From an uncultured Verrucomicrobia subdivision 3 bacterium (GTDB lineage: Bacteria; Verrucomicrobiota; Verrucomicrobiia; Limisphaerales; UBA11358): DNA of 34,920 bases. Below, piece after piece: positions 1-4,767 of this stretch. Positions within the stretch are counted from its first letter, which is position 1. Each line of letters opens with the position of its first letter. The notes beneath the pieces were generated by a model. That model ran no database searches, had not been told where the DNA came from, and saw only the letters and a program-made list of their open reading frames with translations. The stretch is taken from positions 1 through 34,920 of the forward strand of contig CAISYZ010000225.1 of the NCBI GenBank assembly GCA_903889895.1. The letters are read 5' to 3'. The position numbers and the translations under genes are program-made.

Positions 1-142
1 GCCCGCCGACGCTTGGGGGACTCCCCCAACCTTCGGCGGACTTCCGCCGGCTCGCGGAAAACCCCCGCCATGGCTCGGAAAACCCCCGCCAGACGGCGGC
101 GGGAGGCGGGGGAAGTGATTGAAAGAGGATGGTTCCAGAAGT
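1..142. repeat. Structured non-coding left terminus: two hairpins and a 21-bp-period direct repeat
   Basis: No gene is seen here. Two adjacent perfect hairpins lie at 13-29 (7-bp arms TTGGGGG/CCCCCAA, loop ACT) and 34-49 (7-bp arms CGGCGGA/TCCGCCG, 2-nt loop). A 16-bp exact direct repeat, CGGAAAACCCCCGCCA, occurs at 55-70 and 76-91, and GGCGGGGG at 105-112 can pair with either copy. The composition is much more GC-rich than the AT-leaning repeats that follow. It could be the extreme phage end or adjoining host intergenic DNA; no TG...CA terminus or target-site duplication can be fixed from this window. Confidence 0.6.
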
Positions 143-313
143 CCTAAACAGCCCGAATAAGCCCTAAAGAGGCCGAATATAAAGGGTTTTTGCAGCGAGG
201 CGGAGGTTTCAGAAGATTTTCCCCAAAGAGGCCGGTTTTGAAATGGTTTATACCCAACGAGGCCGATTTTTAACGACCGCCAGCGCCGGGCTTTAACGGC
301 CCATTAGCGCCGG
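143..313. repeat. Left-end repeat cluster, candidate transposase-binding sites (attL)
   Basis: Non-coding. A degenerate unit of the form CC(T/C)AAAGAGGCCGA-TTT recurs at 143-159, 162-180, 221-239 and 252-270, with a weaker copy around 192-208; most spacings are close to 30 bp, about three helical turns. It is followed by two tandem TTTAACG-type units at 269-287 and 292-311 (both end AGCGCC). Related copies in the same orientation occur near the right end of the window (34789-34799, 34849-34865). Mu-type phages carry arrays of transposase-binding sites at both ends, and this cluster lies outside the last early gene where such sites are expected. The binding role is inference. Confidence 0.55.
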
Positions 314-314
314 C

Positions 315-536
315 TTAATTCCGATCCGGCGTGACCGGACAATAGACCATCATCGCGCCGCTGGTGCGGCACCAGGCGAGCGCGGCCTCGGCCTGGGGAA
401 ACGTCATGGTCGTCGTCCGGCGCTTGCCGGCCTTGTTCGTCAACAGCATGGCGACGGGGTTGCCCTCATTGCAGAAGAGGATTTTTGTTTGACCGGCGAA
501 GTCGGGAGGCGTAAAGCCTCCGTGCGGCGATTTCAT
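315..536 (-). CDS. Small phage protein of unknown function (73 aa)
   Basis: Last gene of the leftward early block, just inside the left-end repeats. The 73-residue product begins MKSPHGGFTPPDF and contains a central basic patch (NKAGKRRTTTM, about 34-44) followed by a helix-forming segment (FPQAEAALAWCRTSGAMMVYC). It has no membrane segment and no motif I recognise. It is separated from the upstream gene by about 75 bases that hold a hairpin. Mu-like phages often place small host-interaction genes here, but nothing in the sequence assigns a job. Reading frame and position support a real gene; function unknown. Confidence 0.55.
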   Translation of the reverse strand: MKSPHGGFTPPDFAGQTKILFCNEGNPVAMLLTNKAGKRRTTTMTFPQAEAALAWCRTSGAMMVYCPVTPDRN

Positions 537-565
537 AGGAGTAAGAGTCCTGTGGTGTTGTCGTA

Positions 566-597
566 GGCTCGCTGGCGATTGGCGTCGCTGGCGAGCC
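566..597. repeat. Hairpin between two early genes
   Basis: Imperfect inverted repeat with an outer 7-bp stem (GGCTCGC/GCGAGCC), a 2x2 internal loop, and an inner 4-bp stem (GCGA/TCGC). No T-run follows on the minus strand, the direction of transcription, so it is not a classic intrinsic terminator for the early operon. A T-rich stretch follows on the plus strand. It may attenuate, protect or process the transcript between the 237-aa and 73-aa genes. Confidence 0.4.
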
Positions 598-612
598 GCT
601 TTTGTTTTCAGG

Positions 613-1326
613 TTAGAACGGGCAAATCGTTTCCTCGGTCAATTCCGCGCCGAGTTCGGGATCAGCGGTGGCATTCCCAGCGACCAACTCATCGTCACCG
701 ACCGTGGCAGCCACGGCCCGGCCACAGCAGACCGCGCAGACGCATTCGAGGCCCGCGCGCAGACGCATATCGTGGATCGTGTCGCCGGCATCTTTGCGGA
801 GCGTGTTGAGACGCGCGGCCATCGTCCATTTCATCTGCTCCAACTGGCTTGGCCAGGTCTTCAGCTCGCCGGTTTTTTTATCGTGGCGATAGACCGGCTT
901 CGCGTCCAAATCCATCAGCGTGATGTCGCGCGCCGGACGGTCAATTTTCCACCAGCGATTTTTGTCCTCCATGATGCTCGTCATGTAGCCGCGAACATCC
1001 GCGACGTAGAGTTCCAAACACGGAACCAAATCGGTCACAATAAAATGGCGGATCGTGCGCGCCTTGTTGATCGTCAAATCTTCCGACTCAATGCCGGCCT
1101 TGACGCTGACACCTTGCAGGACGAGCAGCTCCATTTTCACCTTCGTGAAACCGTCCACGCGATCCACTTTTGTCAGCGAATCAAAACCGCACCGGAGCAA
1201 AAACTCTTTGCGCTTGGCGTCAATCTCCTTGGCCGACATTCCGTTCGCGCGCGTCCAGCCCATCGCCTTGCAGCTCTTCGGCCATTCGCGCCAGAACAAA
1301 TTCACCTGGTCAGTTGAAAGATTCAT
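613..1326 (-). CDS. Early phage protein, possibly GemA/gp16-like (237 aa)
   Basis: The N-terminal ~70 residues (VNLFWREWPKSCKAMGW..., then KEIDAKRKEFLLRCGFDSLTKVDRVDGFTKVKMEL) resemble, in pattern only, Mu GemA/gp16-family regulators, which have a Trp-rich start, an R-rich helix and a 'dsl..l' segment. A Cys cluster, CVCAVCC (C195, C197, C200, C201), near the C-terminus may bind a metal. The rest is unassigned. It abuts the downstream end of the 145-aa gene with no gap, so the two are probably translated together. GemA sits in the Mu early/middle region and affects host gene expression, which fits this position. The similarity is weak by eye; it may simply be a phage hypothetical. Confidence 0.5.
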   Translation of the reverse strand: MNLSTDQVNLFWREWPKSCKAMGWTRANGMSAKEIDAKRKEFLLRCGFDSLTKVDRVDGFTKVKMELLVLQGVSVKAGIESEDLTINKARTIRHFIVTDLVPCLELYVADVRGYMTSIMEDKNRWWKIDRPARDITLMDLDAKPVYRHDKKTGELKTWPSQLEQMKWTMAARLNTLRKDAGDTIHDMRLRAGLECVCAVCCGRAVAATVGDDELVAGNATADPELGAELTEETICPF

Positions 1327-1764
1327 TTAGTTTTTCGGGAGGTAAGTCCGCAGCTCCATGTGGCCACCGCGCCGCCGTAAAACCTTTTGCACCTCTTCGC
1401 CGCACGCGGTGCAGTAGATGAAGCCGTTGCGGTTCACGAGCGCGCCTGGCTCGTTGCACGGCACGAGCCGGCGGTCGTCGTCGCGCTTGAGGAACATGCA
1501 GCAGTCTTTGTCCGCAGCCGGCGTGGTCGGCCTGCTGGTCGCCGCCAGGGGAAACGGCATTTTGATTTCCGGCTCGTTGCCGTAGAGCATCCGCATTTTA
1601 TCCACGGCCACGCGGCGTCCATCCGTCCAGCGGAAGCTCGCGGCCACGCTCTTGAAACTAAAAAGAAATTCACCCTCCCACGTGGAGACGTTCAAATCGC
1701 TGCCGTCGAGTTTGTGCAGGAACGCGGCGCGCTCGGCATCGGTGATGGAAGGGTTCGGGATCAT
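1327..1764 (-). CDS. Hypothetical protein with possible zinc-binding cysteines (145 aa)
   Basis: Unrecognised product. Residues 25-70 look like a small beta/alpha domain (STWEGEFLFSFKSVAASFRWTDGRRVAVDKM). The C-terminal half has cysteines at 88/89, 103 and the pair C118-x2-C121 (YCTACGEE), consistent with a zinc ribbon of roughly 40 residues, followed by a basic tail. Its start codon overlaps the integrase stop by four bases (ATGA on the minus strand, 1764-1761), indicating translational coupling to the recombinase. It is therefore a candidate partner or simply an operon neighbour of the integron integrase. Function unknown. Confidence 0.6.
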   Translation of the reverse strand: MIPNPSITDAERAAFLHKLDGSDLNVSTWEGEFLFSFKSVAASFRWTDGRRVAVDKMRMLYGNEPEIKMPFPLAATSRPTTPAADKDCCMFLKRDDDRRLVPCNEPGALVNRNGFIYCTACGEEVQKVLRRRGGHMELRTYLPKN

Positions 1765-2768
1765 TTTAATAATAACGGCGATGCAAACCCAATTTCAATC
1801 ACCGCCCGCGCCGGCACGCAAACATGATCCGCCGGACTGGTGATTTCCTTGGGCGAAAGTTTATAGACATGCGTGTAAATTTCCGTCGTCTTCACATCCT
1901 TATGGCCGAGTAATTCCTGCACGGTGCGGATGTCATAACCGGCTTGGAGGAGATGCGTAGCGAAACTGTGGCGCAGCGTGTGGCAACCCGCCTTCTTGTG
2001 GATTCCGGCGGCGACATAGGCCGAGTGAATGGCCTTCTGCAATTTTGTTTCCGTGGCGTGCCAGCGCTCGCCGCGCCGCGCGACCGACGAGGCAAAGACA
2101 TATTGCCAGCCAAACTCCTTGCACGCCGAGGGAAACTTTTTCTCCAGACCGTTCGGTATTGGCGCGAAGATGCCATGCTCTAAATCCCGGCGATGCTCGG
2201 CCTGGCGCAGTTGCAGATGCGTCAGCAGCCGGTCACGCACCGACATCGGCAACAGCGTCCGCCGATGACCGCCCTTGCCATCCATCACGATGATTTGTCC
2301 GTTCGCGTAATCCACTTCCTTCACGCGCAGATGGAAGAGTTCCATCAGCCGCATTCCTGAACCGTAAAGAATTTCCGCCTGCAACTGCTCGTCACCGGCG
2401 AGATGCGCCAGCATCGCGCGCACTTCCAGCGGCGAGAGCACCACCGGGATGCCCTTGAATTTTTTCGCACGCGGAATTTCATCCAACTTGCCCAGCTCGA
2501 TTTTGAGAACGTGTTTGTAGAGAAAAATCAGGGCATTGAACGCCTGATCCTGCGCACTGGCCGAGCCATGGCGGAGCGAGGCGAGAAACGATTTAATCTC
2601 CGGCTCGCGCAGATCGCGCACGGATTTTTTGCCGTGGAAATTCCAGAACCGCATCAACCAGGTGTTGTAAGCCTTGAAGGTGTTTTTTTTGAAGTGGCGG
2701 AACTCACATTCAGCTTGTAACAATGCCGGCACGCTGCCAACCGGGTATGATATACGGAACTTTTCCAT
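1761..2768 (-). CDS. intI: Integron-type tyrosine recombinase (IntI family)
   Basis: A 335-aa tyrosine recombinase with an N-terminal core-binding domain (about 15-95) and a C-terminal catalytic domain. Catalytic residues are visible: R140 (YGSGMRLMEL), K165 (DGKGGHRR), H263/R266 (CHTLRHSFATH), H289 (LLGHKD) and nucleophile Y298 (TEIYTHVY). Between K165 and H263 there is an extra segment, about 200-248 (KKFPSACKEFGWQYVFASS...LQKAIHSA), matching the insertion that separates integron integrases from XerC/D and ordinary phage integrases and that contacts folded attC DNA. Length matches IntI proteins (320-340 aa). Upstream lie three attC-like sites and an attI-like junction. It sits in the phage early operon and could be expressed with it. 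Whether it also serves phage integration is open; the MuA/MuB genes suggest that is not its main role. Confidence 0.9.
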   Translation of the reverse strand: MEKFRISYPVGSVPALLQAECEFRHFKKNTFKAYNTWLMRFWNFHGKKSVRDLREPEIKSFLASLRHGSASAQDQAFNALIFLYKHVLKIELGKLDEIPRAKKFKGIPVVLSPLEVRAMLAHLAGDEQLQAEILYGSGMRLMELFHLRVKEVDYANGQIIVMDGKGGHRRTLLPMSVRDRLLTHLQLRQAEHRRDLEHGIFAPIPNGLEKKFPSACKEFGWQYVFASSVARRGERWHATETKLQKAIHSAYVAAGIHKKAGCHTLRHSFATHLLQAGYDIRTVQELLGHKDVKTTEIYTHVYKLSPKEITSPADHVCVPARAVIEIGFASPLLLK

Positions 2769-2785
2769 AGAATCAATGGTTGTGC
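2769..2785 (+). other. attI: attI-like integron insertion junction
   Basis: GTTGTGC at 2779-2785 lies 11 bases from the intI start codon. It is the exact 7-base complement of GCACAAC (3065-3071), the R'' box of the first attC. That is expected where a cassette was inserted between G2779 and T2780, because the cassette brings TTGTGC with it. The phage-side part of attI must be the short gap and/or the 5' end of intI, which is unusually compact compared with class 1 integrons. The box departs from the GTTRRRY consensus at one position (T for R). Confidence 0.65.
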
Positions 2786-3039
2786 AGCGCGGCGGCGCGC
2801 TCTTGGAGTTCCGCGATTTTCACTTCGATTTCTCCGAGGAACGATGTCAGCGGGCGCGGTTGGTCTATCTCGGCATCCGTCAGACCGGACATTGAGGCGA
2901 TGACATTCAGACCGCGTTCGAGTTCGCGCGCCCATTCCGCCAACTTCATCGCTGGTTCGAGGTCGGTCGCATCGAAGCAGAAGGTTTCTTTGTCGCTGAC
3001 GAGGGCGTCGGTTTTTGGTGTTGGTGTTGGTGTTTTCAT
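2773..3039 (-). CDS. Integron cassette 1 gene, unknown function (88 aa)
   Basis: Occupies cassette 1 (2780-3147) on the strand opposite to the inferred attC polarity. The product starts MKTPTPTPKTDALVSD, then has an acidic amphipathic helix region (ATDLEPAMKLAEWARELERGLNVIASM, 24-50) and a second helix (LGEIEVKIAELQERAAALHNH, 68-88), so it is probably a small coiled-coil protein of a kind common in phages. The last two codons (CAT TGA) come from phage DNA beyond the cassette boundary. An A-rich leader without Shine-Dalgarno (AATAAAAA) precedes the start, shared with cassette 2. Stop and intI start are 4 bases apart, so it is co-transcribed with the integrase. Function unknown. Confidence 0.65.
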   Translation of the reverse strand: MKTPTPTPKTDALVSDKETFCFDATDLEPAMKLAEWARELERGLNVIASMSGLTDAEIDQPRPLTSFLGEIEVKIAELQERAAALHNH

Positions 3040-3064
3040 TTTTTATTTGTCTCGTTGACGCTCT

Positions 3065-3153
3065 GCACAACATCTGCATGGAGCGAATCGCCGTTGGCGC
3101 GTTCAGCCGAGGCCACATCCCTAGTCGGCGATTCGCTCATGCAGGCGTTAGAC
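3065..3153 (+). repeat. attC: attC site 1 (ends cassette 1)
   Basis: R'' box GCACAAC (3065-3071) and R' box GTTAGAC (3147-3153) flank a 19-bp stem: left arm 3074-3093, right arm 3126-3144. The arms are perfectly complementary except for one extra G in the left arm (3080/3081), the extrahelical base expected of attC L''. The loop is 32 nt. R' reads GGCGTTAGAC, a very typical attC end. The 5' box GCACAAC is the exact complement of the GTTGTGC that begins cassette 1 at 2779. Total 89 bp, within the normal attC range (about 57-141). Confidence 0.8.
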
Positions 3154-3459
3154 GGCTCGGCCACGCTCACTGACATATTGACGCAAGACAGTTAGCGAGT
3201 CGTCCTCGCCTTCGTTTCCGGTCAGCAGGTGGACGCACTCATCGAATTTAGCCAGAGTTGCTCGCAAGCCGTCATTTTGCTTGAGCAGATTATTTGCACC
3301 CACGATTTCAGCTTTCAGGCGGCGCTCTGCGTCATCGCGTTGTCCGCGAGTCACGCGGAGCAGTCCGAGGACTTCATCCACATAGTCGTGATCCGCACTT
3401 GGTTCGCATTTGATTTCGTCACGGATTCTTTTTTGGCAGTTGCATTTTGGTTCGTTCAT
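3148..3459 (-). CDS. Integron cassette 2 gene, coiled-coil protein (103 aa)
   Basis: I start it at MNEPKCNCQKRIRDEIK (3459), not at an upstream Met (3525) that lies inside attC2. The product has two early cysteines (CNC, 6-8), then a long charged heptad-like helix (about 35-75: LLRVTRGQRDDAERRLKAEIVGANNLLKQND...) and ends GRAV. The TAA stop lies inside the attC1/cassette 2 box GTTAGAC (3147-3153), so the coding region fills the cassette. DNA here is visibly more AT-rich than gam. The leader (CCAATAAAAAAT before ATG) matches the style of cassette 1. Function unknown; small coiled-coil proteins are frequent cassette and phage cargo. Confidence 0.65.
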   Translation of the reverse strand: MNEPKCNCQKRIRDEIKCEPSADHDYVDEVLGLLRVTRGQRDDAERRLKAEIVGANNLLKQNDGLRATLAKFDECVHLLTGNEGEDDSLTVLRQYVSERGRAV

Positions 3460-3488
3460 ATTTTTTATTGGTTGTCGTTGTTCAAGTC

Positions 3489-3578
3489 GTCTAACAAATC
3501 CATGCAGGAAACGCCTATTGTGCATCCTGCTTGCAGTCGGGAGCGCCAGTGACGGCGTTCCTGATGTCTGCGTTGGGC
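3489..3578 (+). repeat. attC: attC site 2 (ends cassette 2)
   Basis: The best attC in the window. R'' GTCTAAC (3489-3495) and R' GTTGGGC (3572-3578) pair over all seven positions if two G-T wobbles are allowed. Both R boxes are separated from the stem by 5-nt spacers (3496-3500, 3567-3571). The arms are 3501-3515 and 3554-3566: 13 bp pair, with two extra bases (a G and an A) in the left arm only, as in the two extrahelical bases of classical attC L''. The loop is 38 nt. GTCTAAC exactly complements GTTAGAC (3147-3153), where cassette 2 begins. Confidence 0.85.
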
Positions 3579-3811
3579 GTGCTTTTACTTTTGGATGCTT
3601 TTATCACTTTTTCCATCTCCTCGGATATGATGTCGCGGCAGGCTTTCCATTCCTCAAGACATATCGGGCCGATGGGTCGCAGGACGGTTTCTCTTTTTAG
3701 ACGCAGCAGTGTTTTCGCAGCAGCACGCCGAACAAGCTCACTGGAGCGAACCTGCGGTTCGCTCTGCGTTCGCCACCACGATTTCTTTTTGATTGGGTTT
3801 TTTGCGCTCAT
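3515..3811 (-). CDS. Integron cassette 3 gene, small basic protein (98 aa)
   Basis: Covers most of cassette 3 (3573-3845). It starts inside attC3 and reads across the cassette boundary to a TAG inside attC2, so its last ~19 codons are formed by the neighbouring cassette's attC. The product has a very basic N-terminus (MSAKNPIKKKSWWRTQ), an Arg/Ala helix (SSELVRRAAAKTLLRLKRETVLRP, 23-46) and a mixed-charge helix (LEEWKACRDIISEEMEKVIKASKSK). No domain recognised. The coding of residues ~12-24 overlaps a 9-bp hairpin in attC3. Because start and stop both lie in attC sequence, the true gene limits are less certain than for the other cassettes. Confidence 0.5.
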   Translation of the reverse strand: MSAKNPIKKKSWWRTQSEPQVRSSELVRRAAAKTLLRLKRETVLRPIGPICLEEWKACRDIISEEMEKVIKASKSKSTPNADIRNAVTGAPDCKQDAQ

Positions 3812-3851
3812 AGGTCAGTTCCCCGCAGGCCGCTCAGTTCGGTCGTTAAAC
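3727..3851 (+). repeat. attC: attC site 3 (ends cassette 3)
   Basis: R'' GCCGAAC (3727-3733) matches the complement of the cassette 3 start (GTTGGGC, 3572-3578) at 6 of 7 bases; R' is GTTAAAC (3845-3851), a perfect GTTRRRY box. The arms are 3744-3757 and 3823-3835, about 12 bp pairing with one extra base in the left arm, again the L'' side. Spacers to the R boxes are 10 and 9 nt, longer than usual. The gam stop codon lies in the R' box. A competing short hairpin inside the site (9-bp arms 3744-3752/3756-3764, 3-nt loop) makes this the least certain of the three. Confidence 0.65.
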
Positions 3852-4415
3852 AGGAACCTCGGTTGCGTCCTTCAGCAGCGCGGCCACGGCTTTCTCGATC
3901 TCGCTGTCGGTCGGTTTGATCACGACCACGTCGCCGGTGTCGGCCACGGTGCAGCCGAGTTTCTTCAGCTCGTTCACCGGCAGCTCGGCGAGCATCTTCT
4001 TATCCGGCGCGTCCGTGGTGCGGATATAGGCGATGGCGTCGTCGCCAAACGTCTTGCGGATCAGGGCGCACACCTTGTCCGCGTCCGCGAATTCGATGCC
4101 GCCCTTGCCCTTCTGGAAGCCGACCTTCACGCCATGGAATATCTGCGTGCGCGGCTTGTCGAACAATGCCGGCGAGCCGGCGATGGCCGTGTGCAGGGTG
4201 AGCTTGGCCTTGGCCGTGCGCCCGACCGCCGCGCGCAGCGCGCCCAGGTATTTCCGTTTGATCTTCTCAAACTCGGCGTCCATGTCGCCGACGATGCCGG
4301 CAAGCTGGCCGTGTTCGTCGGCAAACGTCTTGGTGAGGAGTTCGATGTCGGTGAGCGTGGTGCCAGACCGAGGTTCGGTGGCGCGGCCACCGGCGTTTTC
4401 ATTGGTGCTAATCAT
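3846..4415 (-). CDS. gam: Mu Gam-like host-nuclease inhibitor protein
   Basis: 189 aa, close to the length of Mu Gam (174 aa). The family is a Ku-like dimer that coats double-strand DNA ends and blocks exonucleases such as RecBCD, protecting phage DNA after injection. Recognisable parts are the long N-terminal helix (ADEHGQLAGIVGDMDAEFEKIKRKYLGALRAAV, 33-65), the central beta strands with KPRTQIFHGVKVGFQKGKGGIEF (87-109), and a helix with Asp/Ala residues (ADADKVCALIRKTFGDDAIAYI). It lies downstream of MuB, as in Mu. Its TAA stop is formed by the attC3 R' box GTTAAAC, so the integron cassettes appear to sit immediately after gam. An SD-less leader (CCATCAACCAAAGAAAA) precedes the ATG. Confidence 0.85.
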   Translation of the reverse strand: MISTNENAGGRATEPRSGTTLTDIELLTKTFADEHGQLAGIVGDMDAEFEKIKRKYLGALRAAVGRTAKAKLTLHTAIAGSPALFDKPRTQIFHGVKVGFQKGKGGIEFADADKVCALIRKTFGDDAIAYIRTTDAPDKKMLAELPVNELKKLGCTVADTGDVVVIKPTDSEIEKAVAALLKDATEVPV

Positions 4416-4437
4416 AGTTTTTTCTTTGGTTGATGGT

Positions 4438-4548
4438 TTAGAGACAAATCAAAAACGCGACCAGGACGGCCGCGCAGATCGCCATGCAGACGAACTCTGT
4501 AATCCATTCGCGCGCGGTCGGAGATATCGCTTCGAGCAGAGTTATCAT
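4438..4548 (-). CDS. Tiny single-pass membrane protein (36 aa)
   Basis: ORF of 36 codons whose ATG overlaps the stop of the preceding 58-aa gene by four bases (ATGA, 4548-4545). The product is MITLLEAISPTAREWITEF followed by a hydrophobic stretch VCMAICAAVLVAFLICL (20-36) long enough to cross the membrane, leaving a short N-terminal tail. It ends 22 bases before the gam start. Overlap, strand and spacing argue that it is translated. Very small membrane peptides are common in phage early operons (anti-host or superinfection roles), but no function can be assigned. Confidence 0.55.
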   Translation of the reverse strand: MITLLEAISPTAREWITEFVCMAICAAVLVAFLICL

Positions 4549-4721
4549 ATCGCCTCCTCCAATTGCTGGCTGATGAGCTGCGACGCGCGGCGCCGTTCGC
4601 GGTGGTGTGCCAGTTTCTTTACCGCTTTGACGAAGCGGCGCGCGGTGGATTCCTGCACCGCCCGACCAGCGGGAATGTCATAGTCAGGATTCGGTCGGAC
4701 GTTGGAGTAAGTTTTGCCCAT
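4545..4721 (-). CDS. Small basic protein (58 aa)
   Basis: ORF of 58 codons between MuB and the 36-aa membrane gene, beginning MGKTYSNVRPNPDYDIPAGRAV. It continues with a highly basic helix (STARRFVKAVKKLAHHRERRRASQLISQQLEEAI). The charge pattern suggests a nucleic-acid or protein-binding helix; no known domain seen. It is translationally coupled to the next gene through an ATGA overlap and lies 46 bases after the MuB stop, in the same direction as the whole early operon. Hypothetical, but the arrangement supports expression. Confidence 0.55.
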   Translation of the reverse strand: MGKTYSNVRPNPDYDIPAGRAVQESTARRFVKAVKKLAHHRERRRASQLISQQLEEAI

Positions 4722-4767
4722 AAATTAAGTCGCGTTTAATTGTTGGTTAATGGTGGCCCTGACGCAG

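Noticed and set aside
566-612. Hairpin plus downstream GTTAGAA considered as another attC site
   Set aside because: No R'' box (xxxxAAC) is present on the left side, and the stem has a symmetric internal loop instead of the one-sided extra bases.
3460-3525. Upstream start of the cassette 2 gene (MHNRRFLHGFVRR...)
   Set aside because: That stretch lies within attC2; the MNEPKC start follows the same A-rich leader as the other cassette gene.
3727-3774. Alternative short attC3 of 48 bp (GCCGAAC ... GTTCGCC around the 9-bp hairpin)
   Set aside because: The right box does not match GTTRRRY and the spacers are uneven (10 and 3 nt); the longer form ending at GTTAAAC (3851) has a consensus R' and balanced spacers.
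3531-4433. Long plus-strand open frame (300 aa) across cassette 3 and gam
   Set aside because: It is the antisense shadow of gam and cassette 3; the Arg/His/Gly-rich composition and absence of any domain contrast with the clear Gam pattern on the minus strand.
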